Made by a program: the position numbers and the translations under genes
Assembly: GCA_010015745.1 (NCBI GenBank)
Contig: ML978254.1
Location: forward strand, 1-64,000
Length of the DNA stretch: 64,000 bases
DNA from: Setomelanomma holmii
Taxonomy: Eukaryota > Ascomycota > Dothideomycetes > Pleosporales > Phaeosphaeriaceae
Direction of reading: 5' to 3'
Part shown: in pieces, positions 10,694 through 21,718 of the stretch
How positions within the stretch are numbered: position 1 is the first letter of the stretch
Layout: each line of letters opens with the position of its first letter
The notes under the pieces: generated by a model
What the model was told of the DNA's origin: nothing
The model's input: only the letters and a program-made list of their open reading frames with translations
Database searches by the model: none

Positions 10694-12286
10694 CTACCCT
10701 GTTAGTTTCCCCACGGAAATGAGATGACCACATGGATTCGTGGTTCCAGACGTGAAGGAGGGACCGCCTCGGATGCTGCCACGTCCCTGACTAGACTTTT
10801 GCTTTGTCGGTACAGCGGTAATCGTCACACCCACAGCGCTTCTTCTGGACTTCCTTTGCAGATGCGTATCGCGACGGAGCTGTATCATCTTCGAAGGTAG
10901 GTCTGCCACGGGCATGTCTTTTGCTTTCTGCTGATGCAACTTGCCGCTGATATTCTTACTTGAAGTCTCAGCGCTCGTGCTCTGACCGCAACTAGAAGCA
11001 TGCTTGGAGTTGGCGAGACCTGGCTGGCTCGGGCTCGGCTTCACCCTTCGATTAGCTCGTTGTATACAGTCCCGCTTGTTCAACGGCTTCAATGGTGGCA
11101 CTGGGTCCTCGCTTTCCGATGCCAAAGAGACGAGGGACGGATGACGTGTGTTCAGTGAGGATGTAGAGCCTCCTGCTCCGCACTTCTCGATTGAGAGCTT
11201 GGGATCGTGCGTGGCCGCGACCCGGGGTGTTGATGATGTAGAATTACGGCTTGAGGGCATCTGGGTCTCAGACGAATCTGTAACGGTCGATGATCTGCGC
11301 CATAGCTGAGGGCTTGGTAGAGGCGCGGCTGGCTCGTCGAGGTCTATGAGCAAGTTCGACACTTGACTTTCGCAACGTAAACTGGCCTCTGGCTTCGAAG
11401 GTGCCGGTGAACTTGACCTTGACAGTATTTCGCGCATCGCCTCTCTCCTTCGTATGTCTCGGTCACGCTCTCGTTCGTGCTGAGGGAAGACGCGTGCTTC
11501 GGCTGACCGGATCTTGAACGTCGAGGGATCTGGCAAAGCCCGTGGAGAAGGCACTTCTTGAGGCAGACTTGAACTGTCGCCACCGGAAGCTAGATGACGC
11601 TGCAACCAAGTCGGACCTCTGGTAGCAATAGCCGACTTCTCTTTCCACCACTTTGGTTGCTGAGTAAAGCCGAGCTCGCGTAGCTTATCGATCTCAGGCA
11701 TCTTGTGCTTGTACTTGCAACCCACTGACGTGAAAGCACACTCACCCGTCCTGATCCAGTGTGTGCAAAACTCCTTCTTCGATGGGTCAGGCTCGATTCC
11801 AGACGGGCATGGCATTCGGTAACCAAGATGTTGTGCATCCTTCGGATAGATGGCAGCGAAGCTATCGGTCCAGAAGGTCGAGCGCTCAGACGCTGGTGTA
11901 GGCGCCGCACGTGGCACATCAGAGGCCCTTTGGATGTTCGTCGATGTCACTAGTGACGAATGGCCTGGCCTTGATCTATTTTCGGCTGGACTCGCGCCTA
12001 CCGCGCGCACACAATAATCTGGAGCGAGAAATCGGGGTCTATCAGCTGAAGGAGACGAGATGTTCGAAGGAGCTTGGATCGATAATGGTGTTGCCACGAG
12101 GTCGGTCTCCTGAAGGAGCTTCCAGTTTTCGTCGGACATTTGGCGATGAGCCAAATGGCGAGGCACGCCTTGGATCTGGAAAGGAAGTTGATCAACAGGA
12201 ACCAAAGGCACCATGACAAGGTTGCGAAGAAGATAGTATCGAAGGCCTTCGGGCAAGGCAGACGGCGCTGGACTCTGTTGAGACAT
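10694..12286 (-). CDS. CCCH zinc-finger protein
   Basis: Single-exon gene of 530 residues; the ATG at 12286 is the first in frame. A single CX8CX6CX3H zinc finger (C174 to H194, in KEFCTHWIRTGEC...CKYKH) lies inside a conserved-looking block. Such fingers usually bind RNA. The N-terminal 60 residues (LPEGLRYYLLRNLVMV...) also look structured. The rest, from about 240 on, is Ser/Pro/Arg-rich and probably disordered. CCCH proteins of this type in fungi are mostly uncharacterised, so RNA binding is a family inference only. Confidence 0.85.
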   Translation of the reverse strand: MSQQSPAPSALPEGLRYYLLRNLVMVPLVPVDQLPFQIQGVPRHLAHRQMSDENWKLLQETDLVATPLSIQAPSNISSPSADRPRFLAPDYCVRAVGASPAENRSRPGHSSLVTSTNIQRASDVPRAAPTPASERSTFWTDSFAAIYPKDAQHLGYRMPCPSGIEPDPSKKEFCTHWIRTGECAFTSVGCKYKHKMPEIDKLRELGFTQQPKWWKEKSAIATRGPTWLQRHLASGGDSSSLPQEVPSPRALPDPSTFKIRSAEARVFPQHERERDRDIRRREAMREILSRSSSPAPSKPEASLRCESQVSNLLIDLDEPAAPLPSPQLWRRSSTVTDSSETQMPSSRNSTSSTPRVAATHDPKLSIEKCGAGGSTSSLNTRHPSLVSLASESEDPVPPLKPLNKRDCIQRANRRVKPSPSQPGLANSKHASSCGQSTSAETSSKNISGKLHQQKAKDMPVADLPSKMIQLRRDTHLQRKSRRSAVGVTITAVPTKQKSSQGRGSIRGGPSFTSGTTNPCGHLISVGKLTG

Positions 12287-12851
12287 GATCTATGCCGAAA
12301 TTGGATCAGCCAAGAGTTTATGAGTATTTGCGTAAGCAATGCAGGTGCTGATACAGAGCCCTGCAGACTGCTATACGAATGTAAACGCTTGGTTGGAAAG
12401 AGTGAATGAAGGACGAAGGTGCAGATGACACGCGTTATATTTCGAGAGGGGTCTCTGTGCGTGAGACAGCAAGCGGTGTCTTGCATCGTAGGCAAACGGG
12501 CTGCTGTCGCTACCCGACAAGCGCCAACCAGCCGCTCAGTAAGTTATCTAACCAGCAAACGTCAGACGCGCTTGGTTTGACAAGCACTATCCCACACTTC
12601 GAGCGAAGCTACTGCTTTGGCATGTCTCGAGACATCCAAGTCGTATGCTCTTGAACAAGCGTCAAGCACAAAGCCTGCAATTGCTAGGCGATGTGCTTTG
12701 CCTCTTCGAGGGTCTGGGGGCTTACACGCGCCGGGCGTCCACTTGCCCAGCGCTGACTTTATGAGCACATGTTCTGACTCTTGTCACTTCTTGGGGGTTA
12801 ACTTCGTAACTCCGAGTTGCTAATCTACTCGTTTCCACTAGACCTTGTACC
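12287..12851. other. Intergenic: promoter of CCCH gene and 3' end of regulator
   Basis: 565 bp between two minus-strand genes. It must hold the 5' leader of the CCCH gene and the terminator of the Zn2Cys6 gene. I see no defined motif, and the short open frames do not resemble proteins. Confidence 0.4.
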
Positions 12852-15427
12852 TCAAGTTGGACAGGGTCGCATGACATTAGACTCGGCCAGCCAAGCATCC
12901 CACTGCTCCCAATCGATGTCTCTCATGTCGAGATCGTTCATGAAACGGTCCTGATCTGTGCCGAAGCCAAAGTTCTTTGTCTCGTCGTCCATGTGGGTTA
13001 CGTTAAAGTCTGTGAAGAATCCGAAAGGATCATTCTGAGCATCAAAGGTAATCTGGTCCATATCATGCACAGCCTCAGGGTAGTTCTGCTGGGTGAAGTC
13101 ATATGTCGGTATGTCGCTATTGTGGCCAGAAACGAGGGCTGAATGTGGTTCAATGTGAATGATACCTTGGTTGTGCTTTACAGTTTCGCTGTTTTGTTTA
13201 CTCTTTGTGACCTGTGCCTGGTGTTTGGCCTTGCTTGCCTCTCGTTGGTGCCGCAATCGTACAATGAAAGCCGGCGTGGCCTCGGAATAGAGTTTGGCAT
13301 TCCGTACTGCTGTTTCGCGGGCATCGTAGGCTCTTAAGCATAGCTTAGCAACTGCTATATGAAGAGGTTTCTTCATATTCAAGAACATTTCCGGAGTATT
13401 CTCATAGGTGTTGCTGATGAGTTTCCATGCTTTCGTGGCATCCGCATGTAGAGGATCGGCTCGCAGAATGTCGAGAACGTGGATAAAAGCGTGCCATTGT
13501 TGAAAATAAGCAGCATGCCATGCGAACGATCTGAGCATCGGATTCGACTGGACCATGTCATGCTGCTCGAGTAGCTGTATGCTGACATCCCATACCAACT
13601 TTCGCTCTTCCAGAGGTGTCTGCTCCAGACTGATCCATTTCCTTGGATGGTTTGTGAGAAACTTTACCACGTTCATGCCGTATCTGCCGACCAACATTGT
13701 AAGCAGGTGCAGTGGCCGCGAAGGGTCGCAATAGCGCAAGTACTTTGTTTCAAGGGTATCTTGTAGCTTTTCGAAGGCTCGAGCCTTCTCTGCCTGGTCT
13801 TGGTTGTGGAGAGCCCACATGCTTGGGTCCTTGCCTTGCTTCCGGAACTCAGCGACACAACTCGCAGCAAAGTTGGTCATCTCACAACGAAAGGCAACAA
13901 AGACGACGTCCGTGACTTTTCCCGACTCGCCGTTGATTGCAGTCATTCCGGGATGAAGTTGGTCGTCATTAATGTTCGTTGGCCACCTTGGGCTCTCCGG
14001 ACCAAGGTCAAGGTCTCGGAATTTGGCAAGCCCGCATAATTCAGCGGTGCGGAAGTCGTGCAGCTTGAGCTGCCACCATATGCGTCGTCGAAGCTCGGTT
14101 TCGAACGGGGAAAGTCCTAGTAAGTTTCCGTCACGTTCGAGGCCCATAGTTTGGGCGATACGACTACGAACGATGGTGCGAGATTAGTGGTTGTTCCGTT
14201 CATGTTCAGTTGAAGATACTTACACAGCCACGCCTGTCAAAGACCTAGAAATTGGTGTACGAAGTCAGTGTATGTCTCACATACATTTCGTACATTGGGG
14301 TTTGCTTGCCATACTGCGCGTGGTGCGTAGATGTCGCGCACGGAGAGAAGGTGAAGAAGCAGTGCCTGAAGAACCACCAGATTAGTAGTTTCCATCAACC
14401 TAGCCCGAGACAATGCTCTTCCTGCCAGAGAAGTGTATCTAGAAAGCAAATGCCTCCGGTCTTCCGAAAAGTGCTTCTGGCACTCGTCATCCTGGATGGA
14501 CATGATGGCAACGCCATAAATTGCAAACAGAAGCGCCTCAAAACTCCGTGGAAGACCTGTCGTATCATTCATCGCTCTGTGTACCGCGGGTCGTAACGTC
14601 GGCACATGCACAATCTTCGTCAAGGGATCAACATTCTCCACGAAGACTTCCCACAGCTTGTGCATCGTGCCGGGCGACGGATGGCGAGGTCTCTTGCTTG
14701 ACTTAAACCCGCTACTAAGCACAAAACCCTGGCCACTGTCCGAGTCATCGCTTGAAGTATCTGAGAACTCGGCAGACTTGTCAGGGTCGTGGGACTGCTT
14801 TGCTGTTAGAAATCCACCCGAGGACACACGCGTGACTGAGGCGACTGACCTCTTCTATGACTCTTCTCCACAGATTGCTAGGCTAGCTATCAGCTTCGGA
14901 CTGGGTCTGCGGGAAGCGTCTTACTTCTCGACATAAGTGAAGGGCGCATTGCCTCGAGTGGGCGCTGCCTCGCCGCTACACTGATTTGATTGAATCTCGA
15001 AAGACACGGCCTCCTTCACTTGCGCTCTGACCGCATCTGATGCGTGATTCTGGCTTGTTCGGTCCGCTATATCGGTAGCGGTAGTGTTCACCACTACTGT
15101 TGGAACGATGCCGTTTTTCTGAAGGAGGCTTTCGTAATGACCCAGCTGATCGACAAGTGACTGGACTTTGATGCGCCTGTTTCTCTTTCTTGGCTGCTTC
15201 GTAGGGCTGAAAATGCATTCCTTGTTGTGTTTGGTGCAAGCGCTGCAAGGCCGTTGTCGATCGCACCGCACCTTCCGCTCAGCACAGCGTATACACGCGA
15301 ACATTGGCCTACTGGATGGGTCGGGGGAGGTTGACATTCCCAGGGGTTGTGATAAAACTCTGCCAATGCCATATGGTTGATGGGGCGGGGATGGGAATTT
15401 GGAGTCGAAAGGCTTCGGGTTGTCCAT
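12852..15427 (-). CDS. Zn2Cys6 fungal transcription factor
   Basis: Four exons (15427-14925, 14849-14310, 14244-14224, 14163-12852) give 791 residues. The N-terminal binuclear cluster CX2CX6CX5CX2CX6C spans residues 45-71, followed by a basic linker (RKRNRRIK) and a coiled-coil-like stretch (VQSLVDQLGHYESLLQ). The middle carries the fungal-specific transcription factor domain, including the SLTGVAVRIAQ...GLERDG helix. That helix is rebuilt only by splicing a 21-nt microexon. Intron 2 (14245-14309) has a GC donor (GCAAGC) and branch CTGAC. The gene is divergent from the FAD monooxygenase with 216 bp between start codons, so that enzyme is a likely target. Confidence 0.9.
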
Positions 15428-15643
15428 GACGCACTAGTCCGAAGGGCCGAGTGGCCGAGCGCACATAATCCGAAGCTATCAACTTTCGTCTGTCCGATTG
15501 CATTGCGATACGAGGCATCTCCAAGTATAGAAAGCGCCCATTTCCAACTATAAGAACAACTTGTCAAACCTACCGATAGAATTTTCGAATCACCATTGTC
15601 TTACAGCTCCAACATCATCACTCTCGTGTCCCCCAACCATTTC
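15428..15643. promoter_or_regulatory. Shared divergent promoter, regulator/monooxygenase
   Basis: 216 bp separate the ATG of the Zn2Cys6 regulator (minus) from the ATG of the FAD monooxygenase (plus). Zn2Cys6 factors usually bind CGG-type half-sites. CCGA/TCGG-like pieces (CCGAAGG, GGCCGAG near 15440-15455) are present, but none can be assigned with certainty. Confidence 0.5.
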
Positions 15644-17016
15644 ATGATGCGCGTACTAATCAGCGGCGCTGGTGTAGCTGGGCCTACTTTGGCGTTGCTT
15701 TTGGCCAAAGCCGGCATGTGTTGTACCGTACTTGAGAAAAGCAAAGCTCTGCTGCCTCATGGGCAGGTGAGTCGGAAGTGTAGGAAGTGCATATGAGACA
15801 CATACTGACCTACTACCTCCGCAATAAAGAATGTGGATCTTCAAGGAAGTGCAGTCACTGTTGTCAAGAAAATGGGCCTCATGGAAGAGGTCCGGCGCCG
15901 AAACACCAAGGAAAAGGGATCGCAGTTCATCGACTCCGACGGCAAGCCATTTGCGCCTTTCCCGATCGATAAAGGCTCAGCTGCAAGCCTCACTTCAGAA
16001 TTCGAGATACTCCGAGGGGATCTTAGCGCACTCCTCTACGAAGCCACGAAGGATCATCCGGCCGTAGACTACCTCTTCGGTACCACAATCAAGAGAATCA
16101 TCTCCAATGACGAGAGGTGCGTAAAGATCGAACTGAGTAGTGGCGATGTGGAAGAGTACGATCTCTTGGTAGCGGCAGACGGCCAGTGGTCAAGGGTTCG
16201 CAAGCTGTTTTTCCCCTGCGAAGACGTGAAGTCTGTCGAAATGGGATCGTACTCGGTGTACTACACAGTTCCTCGGATACTCTCCGACAATGACTGGTGG
16301 AATATATACCTAACTTCGAGCTCCAGGCTCATCACGCTTCGGCCTGACCCGTATGGTAAGATGCAACATGGTTCGAAATGGGCCAACCGACTAGCTGACA
16401 TGTCGTACGCAGGAACTACCAGGGCTATGTTCAGTCTCATGCCATGCAACAAGGCCCAACACAAGGAGTGGTTCGAGGCAGGCCGGAGCGACAGACAGAC
16501 CCAGCAGAAGCTCGTCAGGAAAGAGTTTGAGAATGCAGGTTGGCAAGCACAAAGGCTACTGGAAGCCATGGACGATGCGCCGACTTCTACTTTCACGTAA
16601 TACAGCAGATCAAAATGTCCCGGTGGTCAAACTCTCGCGTCGTGTGTCTCGGTGATGCAGCGTACGCACCATCACCGCTCACGGGTATGGGCACCTCGCT
16701 CGCGATCGTGGGCGCGTACGTGCTTGCAGGGGAGCTCAGCAAGTTGAGCGTGGACGAGCATCCGTCCAAGGCACTTCGTGCTTACGAGGACAAGTTCCGC
16801 CCTTTCGTCGACGAAGTGCAGAAGGTGCCTTTCTTCGTCCCAGGCATCATGCATCCTAATACGGTTAGGAAGCGGTGGTTGCTGCACGGATTCCTGAGGG
16901 GATTCTCGAAGATTGTGGCTGTTCCATGGGTACGGAGGAGACTAGGAGATCCGGGTAACAGCGAGGATTTTCCGTTGCAAGACTACACGAAATTCGTCTG
17001 GGATAAGTCTATGTGA
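15644..17016 (+). CDS. FAD-dependent monooxygenase, one frameshift
   Basis: Flavoprotein hydroxylase of the PHBH/TetX type, about 410 residues. Exons: 15644-15766, 15830-16355 and 16413-17016. The first intron is GTGAGT...AAAG (63 nt); the second is 57 nt with branch CTGAC and is in frame. Visible motifs are the N-terminal dinucleotide fold GAGVAGPTLALLLAKAG, the mid-protein DLLVAADGQWSRVRK (DG motif), and the C-terminal FAD ribityl block VCLGDAAYAPSPLTGMG. Near 16577 the frame must shift by one base (an apparent one-base deletion in MDDA-DFYFHV) to reach the GD block. No intron explains this, so it is either a disabled gene or a sequencing error. Divergent partner of the Zn2Cys6 regulator. 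Confidence 0.85.
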
Positions 17017-18305
17017 GGTTGTAGCCGATGGCTGAAAGCATGGAGTGGGAACATGAGGTCTACCTTGTCGCCTGAAAATGCGAGAATATCGCATGACATG
17101 ACTGCGACCTAGATCCAACCGAATCGTATTGACTTGTCCTCTGCGTATCTAGAAGAATCCAAACCCACCATTCAAAGGTCAAAGGGAACATCGGGTACAT
17201 GTTCCGGGCTCTCCATGTCACCGGATTGCAAGGCAATCACAGCGGATACGATTCTGCGTGCGTGCCGGCATGATCGCCACTTTGATGCAGGTTGAGTGTC
17301 GTCAAAGGCCGACCGTTGAAGCTTTCCGTTGATGTGCTGGCTGTAGGCTGTAGCCTCGGCTGACTGTACCGCGGAGGATCTCACAAAGCGGGACTTGTGG
17401 CGTCGTGCAATGTTGCATTTATGACATGCATGCGCGTTGCACTCTGCCTGTGCTCTCGACATGCTGCACAAAGTTGGAGACAGCCGGCGAACGAGCGGGT
17501 GATGCAGTGTTATTGGCGCAACCCAAATTGGCGGAAGGAGCATAGGAAGCACAGGCACCCCTGAGGCGATCTCCCCACCGCGAGGTCGATCCGAACCTCT
17601 CCTCACCACCATGCCCTGTTCGACGATAGTGACCAAAGCTATGATGGCCAGTCCCAAACATCGCGATGCAGCAAACTTTAAGGCCTCCTCAGTCACTTCG
17701 AGCGGCGGTGTAGTCAACCACTTCCTCCCAACCTAGGCACTGCCGACCCCACAATTCGACCTCGGAGAGTTTGGACGGCTGTTTCAACACCGTTCATCCA
17801 CGATCATCGTCCAACACAGGCTTTCGGAGGCTCTGCGAATGCGGAAATGCGAAACCTGATCAGAGAACTCTTCCAGTCAACGGGACTCTGTCCGTAGTTT
17901 AGATTTAGTACTTTGACCCTCCGACGCTAGCGGAGAACGATCCAGGGAAGTTCGTCAACGAAAGTCACTGTCTGGCGAATGAGCCGCACGGCATATCGCG
18001 CATGAATCAGTGTCAAAACGTGCGTCGCTCGACGGTCCCACCCGAGTCTTCTTGGCTTCCAGCGCCACCGCCTCTGGATCTGATCGCTCCACGAATGGCC
18101 GAAACTCTAATTTTGGTTCGCAGGGCGAGACCTGTTCATGATTGCTGCTACATTTCCCCGAGGTCATCTCGTTCTCTCCACACGCACACCTATCGAACAA
18201 CTGCTCCCATGTCGCAGCGTGCATCTCATCTTCTGGCCGAGATATTCGTAGAGTCATGCACAGTATAGCTCACGGAAGGACCCTAGGGAGCTGATAACTA
18301 ACGCC
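17017..18305. other. Intergenic region
   Basis: 1.3 kb between the monooxygenase and the SAT4-type gene. Minus-strand frames at 17172-17717 and 17955-18257 are open by chance as far as I can judge: no domain, two competing frames, no splice structure. Nothing else is seen. Confidence 0.4.
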
Positions 18306-19743
18306 ATGGACGATCGACACAACGAAGTTCTTTCAGTAGCCACGCTCTTCTTCGTACTGACGTGGCTGACCGTCAGCTTGAGATGCTATGTCCGGGGCAT
18401 TATGATGAAGACATGGGGTACGGATGATTACTGCATGGTCGCAACGCTGGTTAGTCCGGACATGCGACGCGATATACTAAGTTCTAACTGGAGTCTATAG
18501 GCAGTCTTCACCGTGTACTTAGCATTTCAGATTGTTGCCGCCGTGCACGGTACGGGCAGGCATCGAAGCGACCTAACAGATGAGGATGCCAGAATTGCGC
18601 TGATGGTACGTAATGCCTGCTATGTTCGATGATTTTGACTAACGATCCTGCAGTTCTGGTATGGACCTTGCATGACTTCTCCAAACCTATGAGCATGCAC
18701 TGATCTCTAGATACAGGTATCTTTGCGAATTACTCTATGTACTCGCCAACTGCCTGCTGAAGTTTGCGATTGGGTTTTTCTACCTCCGCGTTGCCATGCA
18801 ACGATGGCACATCTGGTGCATTCGGTTGCTCATGATGGGCACTGTGCTGTTTGGGCTCACATATCTCCTACTGGTGATCTTCCAGTGCAATCCGGTGAAT
18901 GAGTTCTGGAACAATCATCCTGCGTCCGAAAAGTGTCTGCCAAAAGGTCCAACGCTTGGTATCACCTACGCGCTTGCGGCGGTCAACGCAGCCGCCGACT
19001 GGGCTTTCGGCACCCTCCCCTTCTTCATCGTGTGGGACCTCGAGATGAAGCTGAAAACGAAGCTGCTAGTCGCCGGTATTCTAGCCTTTGCCGCAATTGG
19101 CAGCACTGGCACAGTTGTACGAATGTTTTATATCCACACCCTGATGGATGGACCAGATTTTCTGTACGTAATGATTGTTCTCTCCGAACTGCGTGTGAGA
19201 CGCACACTGACTTCGTGAAACAACCTCAGGTGGAGAACCACCGACATCGCTATTTGGAGCACAGTGGAGCCTGGTATTGGCATTGTGGCAGGGAGCATCG
19301 CATGCTTACGACCGCTCTTTCGAGTCTGGCTGTGGCGCTTGGGATTCGCACCACCTCCTAGGAATGGATGGAGTCGCACGTATCATCACTCTAACAGCGG
19401 ACAGAAACGCAATGACCGCCGTGGATATAGACGGAGTCTGAGCCCGTCGGATTTGGTACCAACAGAATTTAACGGAACCACATCGACGGAAATTTACGGC
19501 CCCAGGAAGTGGGACAATGAGACTATGAACTTGCCGAGCTTGCCGCCTGAAATCGTTGTCACAGAACCCGAGTCGGAGCAAGAATCGTATGGACGAGGTC
19601 ACATCTTACAGACTGTGACAGTCGAGCACGAACACGAATATCATGAAGCTCCTCCCCGTCTCGAACTTCGTCACAGCTTCCGCAACAGCTTCACAAGAGG
19701 AAGCATTCTAAGTCTGAGCAAATTCAGGATACCGACGAGTTGA
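18306..19743 (+). CDS. SAT4/PTH11-type rhodopsin-fold membrane protein
   Basis: Five exons (18306-18449, 18501-18605, 18654-18658, 18717-19163, 19230-19743) give 404 residues. Six or seven hydrophobic helices are visible. Family landmarks include LRCYVRGIMMKTWGTDDYCM near the start, the FWYLCELLYVLANCLLKFAI helix, CNPVNEFWN, and IAIWSTVEPGIGIVAGSIACLRPLF in the last helix. This is the fungal rhodopsin-domain (SAT4 family, PTH11-related) fold, found in many uncharacterised plasma-membrane proteins and some GPCR candidates. The cytoplasmic tail of about 140 residues is polar and His/Glu/Ser-rich. Exon 3 is only 5 nt (TTCTG); without it the conserved helix goes out of frame. Function unknown. 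Confidence 0.88.
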
Positions 19744-20212
19744 GTTTTGCCTGCCCAGAAGGCATGGGATCGATGGGAACGGTGCCGAATTGATCGAAAA
19801 AGATGACTTGGTGCTGCAGTCGGATGCGTTTGCACACCGCAAGCTTATCGCGATGATGGAATTGCATGGACATAATGCGTCACAGAAGTCTCACGGTGAT
19901 AAGAGTTCTGTCTCGGTGAGTCCCAGAGCAACCTGCAATCCGCACTCGCTCGATCTATTCGGTCACCACTTCGACCACGATAGCATTGGCGGTGCCTTTC
20001 ACCGATCGAGATTGCTTATTAGCCGCGATTGACTACCCGTTACACTTCGCTGGAGACCATACTCCAACCTATGAGATTCCCGGGTCGATTCCTCAACCCG
20101 ATCCAGCACAACAACCACGACTTTACTCGGATTCGGCTTGGCAGAAGCTCTCAACCTGATCACCTAATCTGAGGACGCAGCCTCGACCAACCAACATCCC
20201 CAAGAACATTAT
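19744..20212 (+). other. Intergenic, after SAT4-type gene
   Basis: 469 bp. A frame at 19790-20032 is open but has no recognisable similarity and could be 3' UTR of the gene before it. Nothing else is seen. Confidence 0.35.
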
Positions 20213-20785
20213 ATGGAGCAAACCGAGCACGTACAGCATATCGTTGGGATGCATATAGAACCCACGCTTGATTATACATCCGATGCCCTGACCCCTTCAC
20301 ACTCGCAGACCAAACTTGCGCGGCTGCCGGAAATCGTCCAGCCCGTTGGTCCGGTGGAAAGACTGTGGAACAGGCTTTGCCTAGAAGTCGTGGAAGACCT
20401 GCCAAAAGTGACACGTTTCCTCCATCTATCACGGCAAAGTAAAGCACTTATCAAGGCTCATGGACCTCACACGACATTTGCTGGCACCACGGTCTTCTCC
20501 CGTGCGCCGCTAGCTCACGATTGCGCAAAGGACGTTTCAGTAAGAGAGTTCGCGCTTTCTCTTGCCGCAGCGCAGGATTCTATTGGCACCGCGCAGCTTA
20601 ATGGACCTGCGAAGGAAGACTTGGCTATCTTCGAATGCTTGTGGAGCACCACCGTTGACCTTCTCGAATCAATGATCAGCACCGGCGACCTCGATCACGA
20701 GACGTTCGTATGGGTCATCTTTGGTTGTTCATTCGTCTTGGCAGGAAGACTCGCTTCTCCTTGCGCACAAGACGCGGTTGCATGA
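20213..20785 (+). CDS. Hypothetical protein
   Basis: A 190-residue open frame from a true ATG. I do not recognise it. The stretch VERLWNRLCLEVVEDLPKV and the later DLAIFECLWSTTVDLLESMI look like amphipathic helices of a folded protein, which argues mildly for a real gene. There is no signal peptide, metal site or repeat. It lies between the SAT4-type gene and the MFS permease on the same strand. It may be one exon of a longer gene or a relic; no good splice pair extends it obviously. Confidence 0.35.
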   Translation: MEQTEHVQHIVGMHIEPTLDYTSDALTPSHSQTKLARLPEIVQPVGPVERLWNRLCLEVVEDLPKVTRFLHLSRQSKALIKAHGPHTTFAGTTVFSRAPLAHDCAKDVSVREFALSLAAAQDSIGTAQLNGPAKEDLAIFECLWSTTVDLLESMISTGDLDHETFVWVIFGCSFVLAGRLASPCAQDAVA

Positions 20786-21718
20786 TGCGCATCTGAAGAT
20801 GCCATGCATGGATGGTTCATTCCGAAGAGAGAAACGCTCATTGCGCTCTAGAGGGCAAGTCGACGTCCTAGCAAAGGCGAATCGAGAAGCTCATGTCTGC
20901 GCCACCCTCCTCCTTCAGCGGTTCAGACGAGAAGACTGGACACGCATCCGATGGTTCCATGGCGTTCAGGTAGTGGTGAAGCTGACAGAGCATGTGGGGC
21001 TGGATTCGCTCGCATAGTGGGAATCACATGCGACCTAATGGATTGCTCCGCATCTAACGAGATTATGAAGACACGACCGAAATGTACAAGAGACAAGTAG
21101 TATGCACATGTAGAATTGACGACGGATGCTAGCTTTAAGCTGGTCTCCAATAATACTGTCTAACTCCCTTCGCACCTTCCCAAATCAAAGTTGCATGTCC
21201 ACCACGAAACCTACAATTGATGAATGATACCACGCCATGAAAGCTGCCTCAACATGCCGCTCACTTTATAGAGGGTCCATCGGCGAATAGTAAAGCGAAG
21301 CCGCACGTTAATCTCGAGCACTAGCCTTAGGCGGCTAGTGCGAACCGTCTCATGCAGATCCGAATCACGACATTTCTCCCCACGATTTCGAATCACCAGC
21401 CAACGTCAAACTGCCATGCATTTCCATCCCAAAGTCGAGACGATGCCGAGGACTATTGGCGCACTGACAAGCATCGAAGCTCGTCTCGGAGGTGAGCTTC
21501 GTGTCAGTCCAATTGCAGCCCACAACGGTCGCTGAGTGCCGTGCCAGCACCCTGGACAATGACGCCGCGGCGGGTTGAGGTCTGAAGGCCATGTTCTTGC
21601 ATCATTGGAGCTACGGTTCTCTAATGTTTAAAGCGTGGTTGACCTGTTACTTCTGCCTGCATCGTTCCCTGCCTCTCTTGATCGTAGAGTTCTGACAGCT
21701 GCACCCGTGATCGCGACC
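20786..21718. other. Intergenic, upstream of MFS permease
   Basis: 0.93 kb without a supported gene; presumably includes the promoter of the permease. No TATA box or defined operator could be assigned. Confidence 0.4.

Noticed and set aside
16540..16620. Intron that would repair the FAD monooxygenase frameshift
   Set aside because: No GT-AG pair of 46-75 nt fits without deleting conserved residues; a one-base loss is simpler.
17172..17717. 181-residue minus-strand open frame
   Set aside because: No recognisable domain, a second open frame covers the same bases, and no splice structure extends it.
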